Positions 1 through 6,190 of a stretch of 10,655 bases of DNA are shown one piece after another. The notes beneath the pieces were generated by a model, which had not been told where the DNA came from, ran no database searches, and saw nothing but the letters and a program-made list of their open reading frames with translations. The DNA comes from an uncultured Collinsella sp. Lineage in GTDB: Bacteria; Actinomycetota; Coriobacteriia; Coriobacteriales; Coriobacteriaceae. Location of the stretch: the NCBI GenBank assembly GCA_902497065.1, contig CABVDH010000038.1, forward strand, positions 1 to 10,655. Direction: 5' to 3'. Position numbers and translations under genes: made by a program. How positions within the stretch are numbered: the stretch's first letter is position 1; every line of letters begins with the position of its first letter.

Positions 1-11
1 TATACTCATGG

Positions 12-48
12 AAAACCTCCCATTTCCCGATGTCCAAGAAATGGGAGG
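12..48 (-). terminator. Probable intrinsic terminator of the CarD-like gene
   Basis: A perfect 11-bp inverted repeat (16-26 with 38-48) has an 11-nt loop. Read on the minus strand, the hairpin is followed by TTTTC. It lies 43 bases beyond the stop of the leftward CarD-like gene. The U-tract is short, so termination may be only partial. On the plus strand no T-run follows, so it is not a plus-strand terminator. Confidence 0.6.
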
Positions 49-90
49 CAGTTCACTGTTCCCTTTGTGGTGGTTTTTGGCGCGGATGGG

Positions 91-576
91 TTAGTTGAGG
101 GCGGCTTGGGCTAGGCGGGCTTCGGCGGCCTCCTCGGTGACGCCCAAGGCCACGGCGAACTCCTCGATGGAGCGGCGTTTGGCCTCCTTGAGTACGCGCA
201 TGTAGTAGGAGCTGGGTTTTTTATCAGCTTCCTCGGCCTGGCGAATGCGGTGCATCATGGTCTTTGCCACGCGGACCGTCTCGGGCGCGCCCAGCTTGAG
301 CTGCTGCTTAAAGTGCGTCTCCTCAAGTGAACTGTTGCGCTCGGTAAAAGTGTCGCACTCCAGCTCGTCATAGTGGCTCAGCAGGTGCTCGGCATCTTGC
401 TGCGAGATGGCGGCGTGCAAACGGTCGGCCTGCGCCACGGGGTACATGAGGATCGTCTGCGCATGTCCCTGCTTGGTCTCGAGCAGTAGCATGGGCTGCG
501 GTGTGTCGTCCCTAAAACCGACGACGGTGCAGACTCCCTGACCCGGATGAATGACGTGTTGACCGATTGAGAACAT
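91..576 (-). CDS. CarD/CdnL-family RNA polymerase-binding regulator
   Basis: This 161-residue protein is a CarD/CdnL-type transcription factor. Family members bind the RNA polymerase beta subunit through an N-terminal Tudor-like domain and usually stabilise the open complex at promoters through a C-terminal helical domain. The N-terminal signature is clear: FSIGQHVIHPGQGVCTVVGF at residues 2-21, followed by a beta-rich stretch to about residue 55. The rest (about 58-161) is helical and charged, including the LKLGAPETVRVAKTM segment (93-107) that aligns with the KLxSGDxxxVAEVVR helix of the family. The length matches the usual 160-170 residues. The start is fixed by GGAGG (581-585) four bases before the ATG. 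A minus-strand extended -10 (TGT then TATTCT, about 615-623) could be its promoter, but no good -35 was seen. Oddity: the tryptophan normally placed before the KLxSGD helix, which wedges into promoter DNA, appears to be Ser82. The family call is firm; the exact role of this paralogue is open. Confidence 0.9.
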   Translation of the reverse strand: MFSIGQHVIHPGQGVCTVVGFRDDTPQPMLLLETKQGHAQTILMYPVAQADRLHAAISQQDAEHLLSHYDELECDTFTERNSSLEETHFKQQLKLGAPETVRVAKTMMHRIRQAEEADKKPSSYYMRVLKEAKRRSIEEFAVALGVTEEAAEARLAQAALN

Positions 577-586
577 GCTACCTCCA

Positions 587-822
587 ACTTATACGAATTT
601 ACGTATGTCTAGAATAACACGCTGACGTGCGCAAACCCTTACTTTATGCAGGAAAAGCACACAACTCCGATAGGTAAGAGTATTCGATAACAGGCGCAGC
701 TCATTCACACCTTTATGCATTTTCAACGCCTGCATAATCTGCAGGCAGACTGGCATCTTTGAGTGACTCCATACAAGCTGTAGTCAATTTTGTGCATATG
801 CAATATCGATTGGCTTTACCCT
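587..822. other. Divergent intergenic region between the CarD-like gene and argS
   Basis: No gene is supported here. The segment holds the upstream region of the leftward CarD-like gene and the distal upstream region of argS. Visible structure is limited to a small inverted repeat, ATACG (591-595) with CGTAT (602-606), next to the CarD-like ribosome binding site, and a 6-bp perfect hairpin GCCTGC/GCAGGC (728-733 with 741-746). The second hairpin has no T-run on either side, so it is not called a terminator. Confidence 0.5.
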
Positions 823-851
823 GCGACAGTGCCCGTCGCTTGTGATAGAGT
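823..851 (+). promoter_or_regulatory. Candidate promoter of argS
   Basis: A GCGACA -35-like hexamer (823-828, matching GACA of TTGACA) is followed after 17 bases by TAGAGT (846-851, 4 of 6 matches to TATAAT). Transcription would start near 858, giving a leader of about 60 bases. The assignment rests on hexamer spacing and position only. No T-box motif was seen in the leader, so tRNA-dependent control of this synthetase gene is not supported. Confidence 0.4.
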
Positions 852-918
852 GCTACAAACTCTGGCTTTTGCCCTACGAGTGACCAAGAGCTCGGGGGCT
901 TTAACACAAGGAGGATCT

Positions 919-2772
919 ATGCCCGAGAAGATTGAAGAGCTGGTACGCGCTGCGCTTGCTGCGGCCCAGGAGGCCGGCGACCTTTCCGCATTTGAACTTG
1001 ACGATTGCGCTATCGAGCGACCGGCTGACACTTCTCATGGCGAGTGGACCTCTACCATGGCCCTGAAGTCCGCCAAGCTGGCCCATTGCGCCCCGCGCAA
1101 GATCGCCGAGGCCATCGTTGCCCATATGCCCGAGGACCCCGCGATCGAGAAGGTCGAGATCGCAGGCCCCGGCTTCATCAACTTCTACCTCTCCGTTGCC
1201 GTCAAGAATGCCATCTTTGGCGAGGCTCGCGAGAAGGGTATGGACTTCGCTAAGTCCAACGTCGGTGGCGGCCTGAAGACCCAGGTCGAGTTCGTCTCCG
1301 CCAACCCCGTCGGCCCCATGCACATCGGCCATGGCCGCTGGGCCGCTCTGGGCGACTCCCTTTGCCGCGTTATGGACCACGCCGGTTACGACATCCAGCG
1401 TGAGTTCTACATCAACGACCACGGCTCTCAGATGAACACCTTCGGCAACTCCATCAGCACGCGCTATATGCAGCTTGCCGACATCATCGCCAAACAGGGC
1501 GTGGATATCGATGAGGCTCACAAGCTGCTGATCGCCGACCGCGACGCCTTCGTTGCCGACGAGAACGACGAGCATCCCGAGACCCATCCGTACCAGGATA
1601 ACTTTGCCGAGACCCTTGGCAAGGACTCCTATGGCGGCGACTACATTATCGACGAGGCCGCCGAGTTCTGGCGCACCGACGGCGATAAGTGGGTCAACGC
1701 CGATCCTCAGGAGCGCATGGAGAGCTTCCGCGAGCGCGGCTATGTGAAGATGGTCGACAACATGCGCGACCTCTGCCACGCCGTCAATTGCGACTTCGAT
1801 CGTTGGTACTCCGAGCGTTCGCTGTACGTGAAGGACACCGAGGGCGAGACCGCCGGCACCTCTGCCGTCGACCGCGCTTTTGAGAAGCTCGACAAGATGG
1901 GCTACCTCTACACCAAGGACGGTGCCCTGTGGTTCCGCTCCACCGACCTGGGCGATGACAAGGACCGCGTCCTGATCAAGTCCGACGGCGAGTACACCTA
2001 CTTCGCCTCCGACGTTGCCTATCACTGGGATAAGTTCCAGCGCGTCGACCACGTCATCGACATCTGGGGCGCCGACCACCACGGCTACATCGAGCGCGTC
2101 CGCTGCGTCTGCGACGCTCTGGGTTACCCCGGCAAGTTTGAGGTTCTGCTGGGCCAGCTCGTCAACCTGCTGCGTAACGGCAAGCCCGTCCGTATGTCCA
2201 AGCGCAAGGGTACCATGGTGACCCTGCAGGAACTCGTCGACGAGGTCGGCTCCGATGCCGCTCGCTACACGCTCATCTCCAAGAGCTCCAACCAGATGGT
2301 CGACTTCGATATCGAGGCTGTTAAGAAGCGCGACAACTCCAACCCGGTCTATTACGTGCAGTATGCTCACGCCCGCGTGTGCTCCATCCTGCGCCGTGCC
2401 GCCGACGTTACGCCCGAGCAGGCTGACGAGATGGGCATGAAGGCCGTCGCCGCCAAGGCCATCGGTGAGAACGTCGATTACTCGCTGCTGACCGACCCGA
2501 CCGAGCTCGCCCTTTCGCGTAAGCTCAATGAGCTCACCGACCTCATCGCCAGCTGCGCTCGCGACCGCGCCCCGTTCCGTCTGACGCACTTTGCCGAGGA
2601 ACTCGCCGGCGACTTCCACAGCTTCTACGCTGCCTGCCAGGTTTTGCCGAGCGAGGGCCGTCCCGTCGACCCCGAGCTTTCGCGCGCCCGTCTGGCCGCT
2701 TGCGACGCCGTCCGCGTGACGCTCGCCCTGGTTCTCACCCTCGTTGGCGTTTCCGCTCCCGAGCAGATGTAA
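919..2772 (+). CDS. argS: Arginyl-tRNA synthetase
   Basis: ArgS is a cytoplasmic class Ia aminoacyl-tRNA synthetase that charges tRNA-Arg with arginine using ATP. The 617-residue protein has the expected order: an N-terminal tRNA-contacting domain (about 1-110), the catalytic Rossmann fold, and a helical anticodon-binding domain (about 480-617). The HIGH signature is visible in NPVGPMHIGHGR with HIGH at 135-138. The KMSKS-equivalent is MSKRKGT at 426-432, a variant common in ArgS. Other family-typical stretches are EFYINDHGSQM, WGADHHGYIERV and YYVQYAHARVCSILRR. The reading frame stays open upstream to a TTG at 790. However, AAGGAGG (908-914) four bases before the ATG at 919, and the family N-terminus, both favour 919. 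A strong terminator follows and the flanking genes are separately controlled, so the gene is probably monocistronic. Confidence 0.97.
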   Translation: MPEKIEELVRAALAAAQEAGDLSAFELDDCAIERPADTSHGEWTSTMALKSAKLAHCAPRKIAEAIVAHMPEDPAIEKVEIAGPGFINFYLSVAVKNAIFGEAREKGMDFAKSNVGGGLKTQVEFVSANPVGPMHIGHGRWAALGDSLCRVMDHAGYDIQREFYINDHGSQMNTFGNSISTRYMQLADIIAKQGVDIDEAHKLLIADRDAFVADENDEHPETHPYQDNFAETLGKDSYGGDYIIDEAAEFWRTDGDKWVNADPQERMESFRERGYVKMVDNMRDLCHAVNCDFDRWYSERSLYVKDTEGETAGTSAVDRAFEKLDKMGYLYTKDGALWFRSTDLGDDKDRVLIKSDGEYTYFASDVAYHWDKFQRVDHVIDIWGADHHGYIERVRCVCDALGYPGKFEVLLGQLVNLLRNGKPVRMSKRKGTMVTLQELVDEVGSDAARYTLISKSSNQMVDFDIEAVKKRDNSNPVYYVQYAHARVCSILRRAADVTPEQADEMGMKAVAAKAIGENVDYSLLTDPTELALSRKLNELTDLIASCARDRAPFRLTHFAEELAGDFHSFYAACQVLPSEGRPVDPELSRARLAACDAVRVTLALVLTLVGVSAPEQM

Positions 2773-2819
2773 TCTGCGAGTCATTTGACCGTGCAGGTTC
2801 GGCTTTGCTGAGCCCTATA

Positions 2820-2851
2820 AGCCCGATCTCCATGCGGAGGTCGGGCTTTTT
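2820..2851 (+). terminator. Intrinsic terminator of argS
   Basis: A 12-bp stem (2820-2831 with 2836-2847, one G-U pair) has a 4-nt loop (ATGC) and is followed directly by TTTTT (2847-2851). It lies 47 bases after the argS stop, as expected for a strong Rho-independent terminator. Confidence 0.93.
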
Positions 2852-2897
2852 GCATAAACGCCGGCGTATTGACGAATTTGGGGCTGCTGGAAATACG

Positions 2898-3047
2898 AAA
2901 CTATGCCGGTTTACTACGATGAATTGAGAAATGCCAACCACGCCGGCTTTTCGCTAAAAAGTGCAAGGCATCTACCTGCGGTTTTAGTTCAACAAGTTTC
3001 GGAGTGGTCGCGGTTGAGCGATTCATCGTAGTAAACCGCCATAGTTT
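2898..3047. repeat. Long inverted-repeat element of about 150 bp, no transposase
   Basis: The outer arms 2898-2924 and 3021-3047 are inverted copies matching at 26 of 27 positions; the one difference lies in ATGCCGG versus ATGGCGG. The symmetry continues inward without gaps at lower identity (12 of 23 positions), including a shared ACCAC, to about 2947 and 2998. The centre holds CTAAAA and TTTTAG, which can also pair. No transposase or recombinase is present. The layout suits a small non-autonomous mobile element, a REP/BIME-like intergenic repeat, or a structured RNA. I suspect this is a dispersed Collinsella repeat, but its copy number cannot be seen from one window. Each arm begins a short reading frame with nearly the same peptide; see findings. 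Confidence 0.75.
2903..3031 (+). other. Possible 42-codon small ORF inside the inverted repeat
   Basis: An ATG in the left arm opens a frame of 42 codons starting MPVYYDELRNANHAGF. It ends at a TAG inside the right arm, so the frame fills the element almost exactly. No good ribosome binding site precedes it, and it follows the argS terminator with no evident promoter. The protein is not recognised. It may be chance, or a remnant or functional product of a repeat family. It is listed because the opposite strand starts a similar peptide. Confidence 0.15.
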
Positions 3048-3131
3048 TGGCGGAGGCAGTCAGATTTGTGGGCGGTAAACCAAAGAGTGTCCCTTTTGAA
3101 TAGTCGTTTAAGAACGTCCCCAATGACTAAG
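3048..3131. other. Intergenic spacer before the rho promoter
   Basis: No gene or convincing control site is visible here. Two short similar phrases, GTGTCCC (3088-3094) and ACGTCCCC, lie about 26 bases apart. They are too short to call a repeat. Confidence 0.35.
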
Positions 3132-3159
3132 TTGCAGGTGACGGCGGTTGTGTTACACT
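3132..3159 (+). promoter_or_regulatory. Candidate promoter of rho
   Basis: TTGCAG (3132-3137, 4 of 6 to TTGACA) is followed after 16 bases by TACACT (3154-3159, 4 of 6 to TATAAT), with TGT directly before it as an extended -10 element. The start site would be near 3166, giving a leader of about 138 bases before the rho start. The position downstream of the inverted repeat is sensible. Confidence 0.6.
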
Positions 3160-3165
3160 AACGCT

Positions 3166-3303
3166 GCGTATATGACGCAAATATCTCGATACAGATCAAT
3201 GATGTCCGTCGGTATTTGACGGAACTAGACTGTTTAGCCGCCCTGAAGGTTTATGCAGGGAGCATGTGATCACAGGGCTTGAAAAGAAAGTTGAGCAAAC
3301 ACT
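3166..3303 (+). promoter_or_regulatory. Long structured 5' leader of rho
   Basis: The leader can form a 6-bp hairpin TCCGTC/GACGGA (3205-3210 with 3218-3223). CCCTG (3241-3245) can pair with either CAGGG at 3256-3260 or CAGGG at 3273-3277, the latter extended by one base as GCCCTG/CAGGGC, so the two pairings exclude each other. In enterobacteria, rho is known to be autoregulated by termination in its leader. A similar role here is inference from length and alternative pairing only. Confidence 0.3.
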
Positions 3304-5877
3304 GTGTCTGATCAACAGCAAGAAAACGAAATAACGACGACGCAAGCCGCTCCCGCTGCACCGGTTGTGTCGGACCAGGTCGCGGCACCCGCGCAAGCCT
3401 CGGCTCCTGAGACGCCTAAGGCTGCTTCGACGCCTACGCCTGCAACGGCTGAGAAGGCCGTTCCTGCAACTGGTGAGGAGGCTGTTCCGGCAAAGCCCAA
3501 GCGCACGCGCCGCGCGGCCAAGCCTGTCGCTGACGGCGAGGAGGTCACCAAGCCCAAGCGCCGTACTACGCGCACGACGCGCGCCAAGCGCACCGTTGTA
3601 GCTGACTCCTCGGCGCCGGTTTCCGATGAGGTCGCGCAGGCACGTGCGTTGGCGCAGATTAGCGAGGCTCAGGTGGTGCGCGCCCGCCGTCGTGCTGCCG
3701 AGCGTAAGGCCGCGGCTCTGACCGAGCTTGCAGCTCCGTCTGTGCCCGAGACGCCTGCCGCCACCGAGACCCCTGCCGCCGACCAGCCGACCGAGAAGCC
3801 GGTACCGCGCACACGCCGTCGCACGGCTGCTAAGGCCGAGCAGGTTGCCGATCAGGTAACCCCCGAGCGCACTGAGGCTTCGGTCCGTTCCGCGGCAGGG
3901 GAGGGCACATCGCCTGTTGAGCCCGCTGCGCCTGTCGAGGCCAGCGAAGTTCCCGTTGTCGATCCGGCTTTGCGCCCGCACCGTCGCGGTCGCAAGCCCA
4001 AGGCTTTCGTCGAGGCCGAGAAGGCCGCAGCCGCAGCCGCCGCCGCTCGGGATGCTGCGGCGACCGCCGAGCCTGCAACCGCTGCCGACGCGCCCGTCCA
4101 GGATGCTACGACTTCCGAGGCCGTTTCTGCCGATGTCGAGCCCGCCGACGTCCGTCCTGGTCGCAGCCATCGTACTGCTGCTAAGCGCACGTCCAAGGCC
4201 AAGGCTGCCAAGAAGGGTGCGTCCGAGGATTCCGCCGAGACGACCGCCGATGCATCGACTGATGCCGCCGAGCCCCAAGACGTCGAACAGTCTGCGTCCG
4301 AGAAGCCCAAGCGCGGTCGTAGGAAGTCCGCTAAGGCCAAGGCGTCCGAGCAGCAGGCTGATGTCGAAGCACAGGTCGATTCCGGCGCCGAGGCCAATGG
4401 CGCCGCTGCGGCCAATGCCGACGCCGCCGCAACCGATGGCGCCGCGCCCGCCGAGGCCGAAGATGGCGCTCGCCCCAACCGTCGCCAGCACAAGCGTAAC
4501 GACGAGCGCAACGAGCGCAAGGACGAGCGCAACAACGACCGCCGCAACCGTCAGCGCGATCGCAAGCAGCGCAACAAGGAGCGTAATGCCGCTCCCACCG
4601 AGCCCACGCTTTCGCGCGAGGAGCTCGCGGCCATGAAGGTCGCCGAGCTGCGCGAGAAGGCCAAGGAGTTCGAGATCGAGACGACCGGCAAGAAGAAAGC
4701 CGAGCTCGTCGAGGAGATCTACGTCACCGCCGCGAAGGCCGAGGGCTTCCGCGACATCAAGGGCATCCTGCAGATTCGTCCGGACAGCTCCGGTATCATC
4801 CATGCCCATGGCTACATGAAGTCCAACGACGACGCCTTCGTGCCCGCCTACCTCATCCGCTCCGCGCGCCTGCGCACGGGCGACGTCATCGAGGGCTCGC
4901 TGCGTCCTTCGCGCGGCGGCGACAAGCGCGCCGGCCTCGCCAAAATCACGACCGTCAACGGTCTAGACCCCGAGCAGATTCGCAACCGTCCCAAGTTTGG
5001 TGACCTCACCCCGGTCTATCCCAACGAGCCGCTGCGTATGGAGCACGGCAAGGACTCCATTACCGGTCGCGCCATCGACATCGTGTCGCCGATCGGCAAG
5101 GGTCAGCGTGGCCTGATCGTGTCCCCGCCCAAGGCCGGCAAGACCACGATCCTCAAGAAGATCTGCCAGTCTATCTCGATTAACAACCCCGAGGTGCACC
5201 TCATCTGCCTGCTCGTCGACGAGCGCCCCGAAGAGGTTACCGATATGCAGCGTTCCATCAAGGGCGAGGTTGTGGCGTCGACCTTCGATATGCCCGCCGA
5301 CAACCACACTCGTGTGGCAGAGCTCGTCATCGAGCGCGCCAAGCGCATCGTGGAGCTGGGCGGCGATGTCGTGGTGGTGCTCGACTCCATCACGCGTCTT
5401 GCCCGCGCCTACAACTTGGCGGCGCCCGCCTCAGGCCGCATCCTTTCGGGCGGCGTCGATTCGGCGGCACTGTATCCGCCCAAGCGCTTCCTGGGCGCAG
5501 CCCGCAATATCGAGAACGGTGGCTCGCTCACCATCCTGGCCTCTGCCCTCATCGACACCGGTTCCAAGATGGACGAGGTCATCTTTGAGGAGTTCAAGGG
5601 CACCGGCAACATGGAGCTTAAGCTCGACCGCGATCTTGCCGACCGTCGTATCTTCCCGGCCATTGACCCCGTTGCCTCCGGTACGCGTAACGAGGACCTG
5701 TTGGTCGACGAGCAGATGCGTCCGTTTGTCTTTGGTCTACGTCGCATTCTTGCCGGCATGAACAACACCGAGCGCGCGGCCGCATCGTTTATCAAGGGTC
5801 TAAAGGGCACCAACACCAACCAGGAGTTCCTGGTGCGTTCGGCCAAAAAGCACAGCGACTACGAGCAGACGTTCTAG
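3304..5877 (+). CDS. rho: Transcription termination factor Rho with a very long N-terminal region
   Basis: Rho is a ring-shaped hexameric RNA helicase that binds unstructured C-rich RNA and uses ATP to dislodge RNA polymerase. The C-terminal half is canonical: helical Rho N-domain (LSREELAAMKVAELREKA, about 436-470), cold-shock-like RNA-binding domain (about 480-560), then the ATPase with Walker A SPPKAGKTT (607-615), Walker B DVVVVLD (688-694) and SITRLARAYN. The FEEFKGTGNMEL stretch and the C-terminal GLKGTNTNQEFL motif are present. The total of 857 residues is about twice E. coli Rho (419), because residues 1-435 form an Ala/Pro/Glu-rich region with Arg/Lys patches. It ends in an Arg/Asn/Asp/Glu-rich run (390-428). 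Such N-terminal additions are known in actinobacterial Rho. The start is GTG at 3304 with a weak ribosome binding site (GAG at 3293-3295). An in-frame TGA at 3292 and the lack of an ATG before 4633 make it the only sensible start. The gene stands alone between its promoter and terminator. Confidence 0.97.
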   Translation: MSDQQQENEITTTQAAPAAPVVSDQVAAPAQASAPETPKAASTPTPATAEKAVPATGEEAVPAKPKRTRRAAKPVADGEEVTKPKRRTTRTTRAKRTVVADSSAPVSDEVAQARALAQISEAQVVRARRRAAERKAAALTELAAPSVPETPAATETPAADQPTEKPVPRTRRRTAAKAEQVADQVTPERTEASVRSAAGEGTSPVEPAAPVEASEVPVVDPALRPHRRGRKPKAFVEAEKAAAAAAAARDAAATAEPATAADAPVQDATTSEAVSADVEPADVRPGRSHRTAAKRTSKAKAAKKGASEDSAETTADASTDAAEPQDVEQSASEKPKRGRRKSAKAKASEQQADVEAQVDSGAEANGAAAANADAAATDGAAPAEAEDGARPNRRQHKRNDERNERKDERNNDRRNRQRDRKQRNKERNAAPTEPTLSREELAAMKVAELREKAKEFEIETTGKKKAELVEEIYVTAAKAEGFRDIKGILQIRPDSSGIIHAHGYMKSNDDAFVPAYLIRSARLRTGDVIEGSLRPSRGGDKRAGLAKITTVNGLDPEQIRNRPKFGDLTPVYPNEPLRMEHGKDSITGRAIDIVSPIGKGQRGLIVSPPKAGKTTILKKICQSISINNPEVHLICLLVDERPEEVTDMQRSIKGEVVASTFDMPADNHTRVAELVIERAKRIVELGGDVVVVLDSITRLARAYNLAAPASGRILSGGVDSAALYPPKRFLGAARNIENGGSLTILASALIDTGSKMDEVIFEEFKGTGNMELKLDRDLADRRIFPAIDPVASGTRNEDLLVDEQMRPFVFGLRRILAGMNNTERAAASFIKGLKGTNTNQEFLVRSAKKHSDYEQTF

Positions 5878-5914
5878 GTTGTAATCCACACGCAGCGTTA
5901 ATCATCAATGCGAT

Positions 5915-5948
5915 AAAGGGTCGGGGCTTTGAGCCTCGGCCCTTTTCT
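5915..5948 (+). terminator. Intrinsic terminator of rho
   Basis: A 14-bp stem (5915-5928 with 5932-5945, two G-U pairs) has a 3-nt loop and its 3' arm runs into TTTT (5943-5946). It lies 38 bases after the rho stop. Confidence 0.9.
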
Positions 5949-6025
5949 ATATCGCCGCTTCGCACTTATTTTTGACCATAAGACTTGCAAGCAGCAGGTT
6001 TCCCGTTTCAATCCGACATCGTCGC

Positions 6026-6054
6026 TTGCAATCGACAGGGCGGTTTCGCATAAT
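6026..6054 (+). promoter_or_regulatory. Promoter of the membrane-protein/VanZ unit
   Basis: TTGCAA (6026-6031, 5 of 6 positions to TTGACA) is followed after exactly 17 bases by CATAAT (6049-6054, 5 of 6 to TATAAT). This is the best sigma-A-type promoter in the window. Transcription would begin near 6061, leaving a leader of about 130 bases. Confidence 0.7.
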
Positions 6055-6060
6055 AGCTTT

Positions 6061-6190
6061 TAAGCTTCGCGACGGAAAACGCAGATGAAACGAACCATAT
6101 ACCGTTGCCTTGGGGCATAGCCCCGCTTCATCTTCTCTCGCGCAGCCAACTGAATGATGCGATTTGGGTGCTGGAAGATGGGGAGAGCTC
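6061..6190 (+). promoter_or_regulatory. 5' leader with a mini-ORF and pairing near the ribosome binding site
   Basis: The leader holds an 11-codon frame MKRTIYRCLGA (6085-6120) whose stop lies in a tight hairpin GGGGC-ATA-GCCCC (6112-6124). CATCTTC (6129-6135) can pair perfectly with GAAGATG (6174-6180), touching the 5' edge of the ribosome binding site GGGGAG (6180-6185) of the next gene. These could act in translation control. They could also be chance, as the mini-ORF has only a weak ribosome binding site. Confidence 0.25.

Noticed and set aside
728..746. Perfect 6-bp hairpin upstream of argS considered as a terminator or T-box part
   Set aside because: No T-run follows on either strand and no T-box consensus was found in the argS leader.
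790..918. Extension of argS to an upstream TTG at 790
   Set aside because: The extra 43 residues do not resemble the ArgS N-terminus and would overlap the candidate promoter. The ATG at 919 has a near-perfect ribosome binding site.
901..2784. Long open frame (627 codons) on the minus strand opposite argS
   Set aside because: It runs antisense to a certain gene. Its composition (Val, Gly, Asp, Ala, Leu-rich, no domain) is what GC-rich codon use produces on the opposite strand.
3196..4809. Long open frame (537 codons) on the minus strand opposite the Rho N-terminal region
   Set aside because: It is a Gly/Leu/Arg-rich artefact of the repetitive Ala/Pro/Glu codons of Rho. No recognisable domain was seen.
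6164..6190. Extension of the membrane protein to a TTG at 6164
   Set aside because: The ATG at 6191 has a well-placed GGGGAG, and the extension would read through that site.
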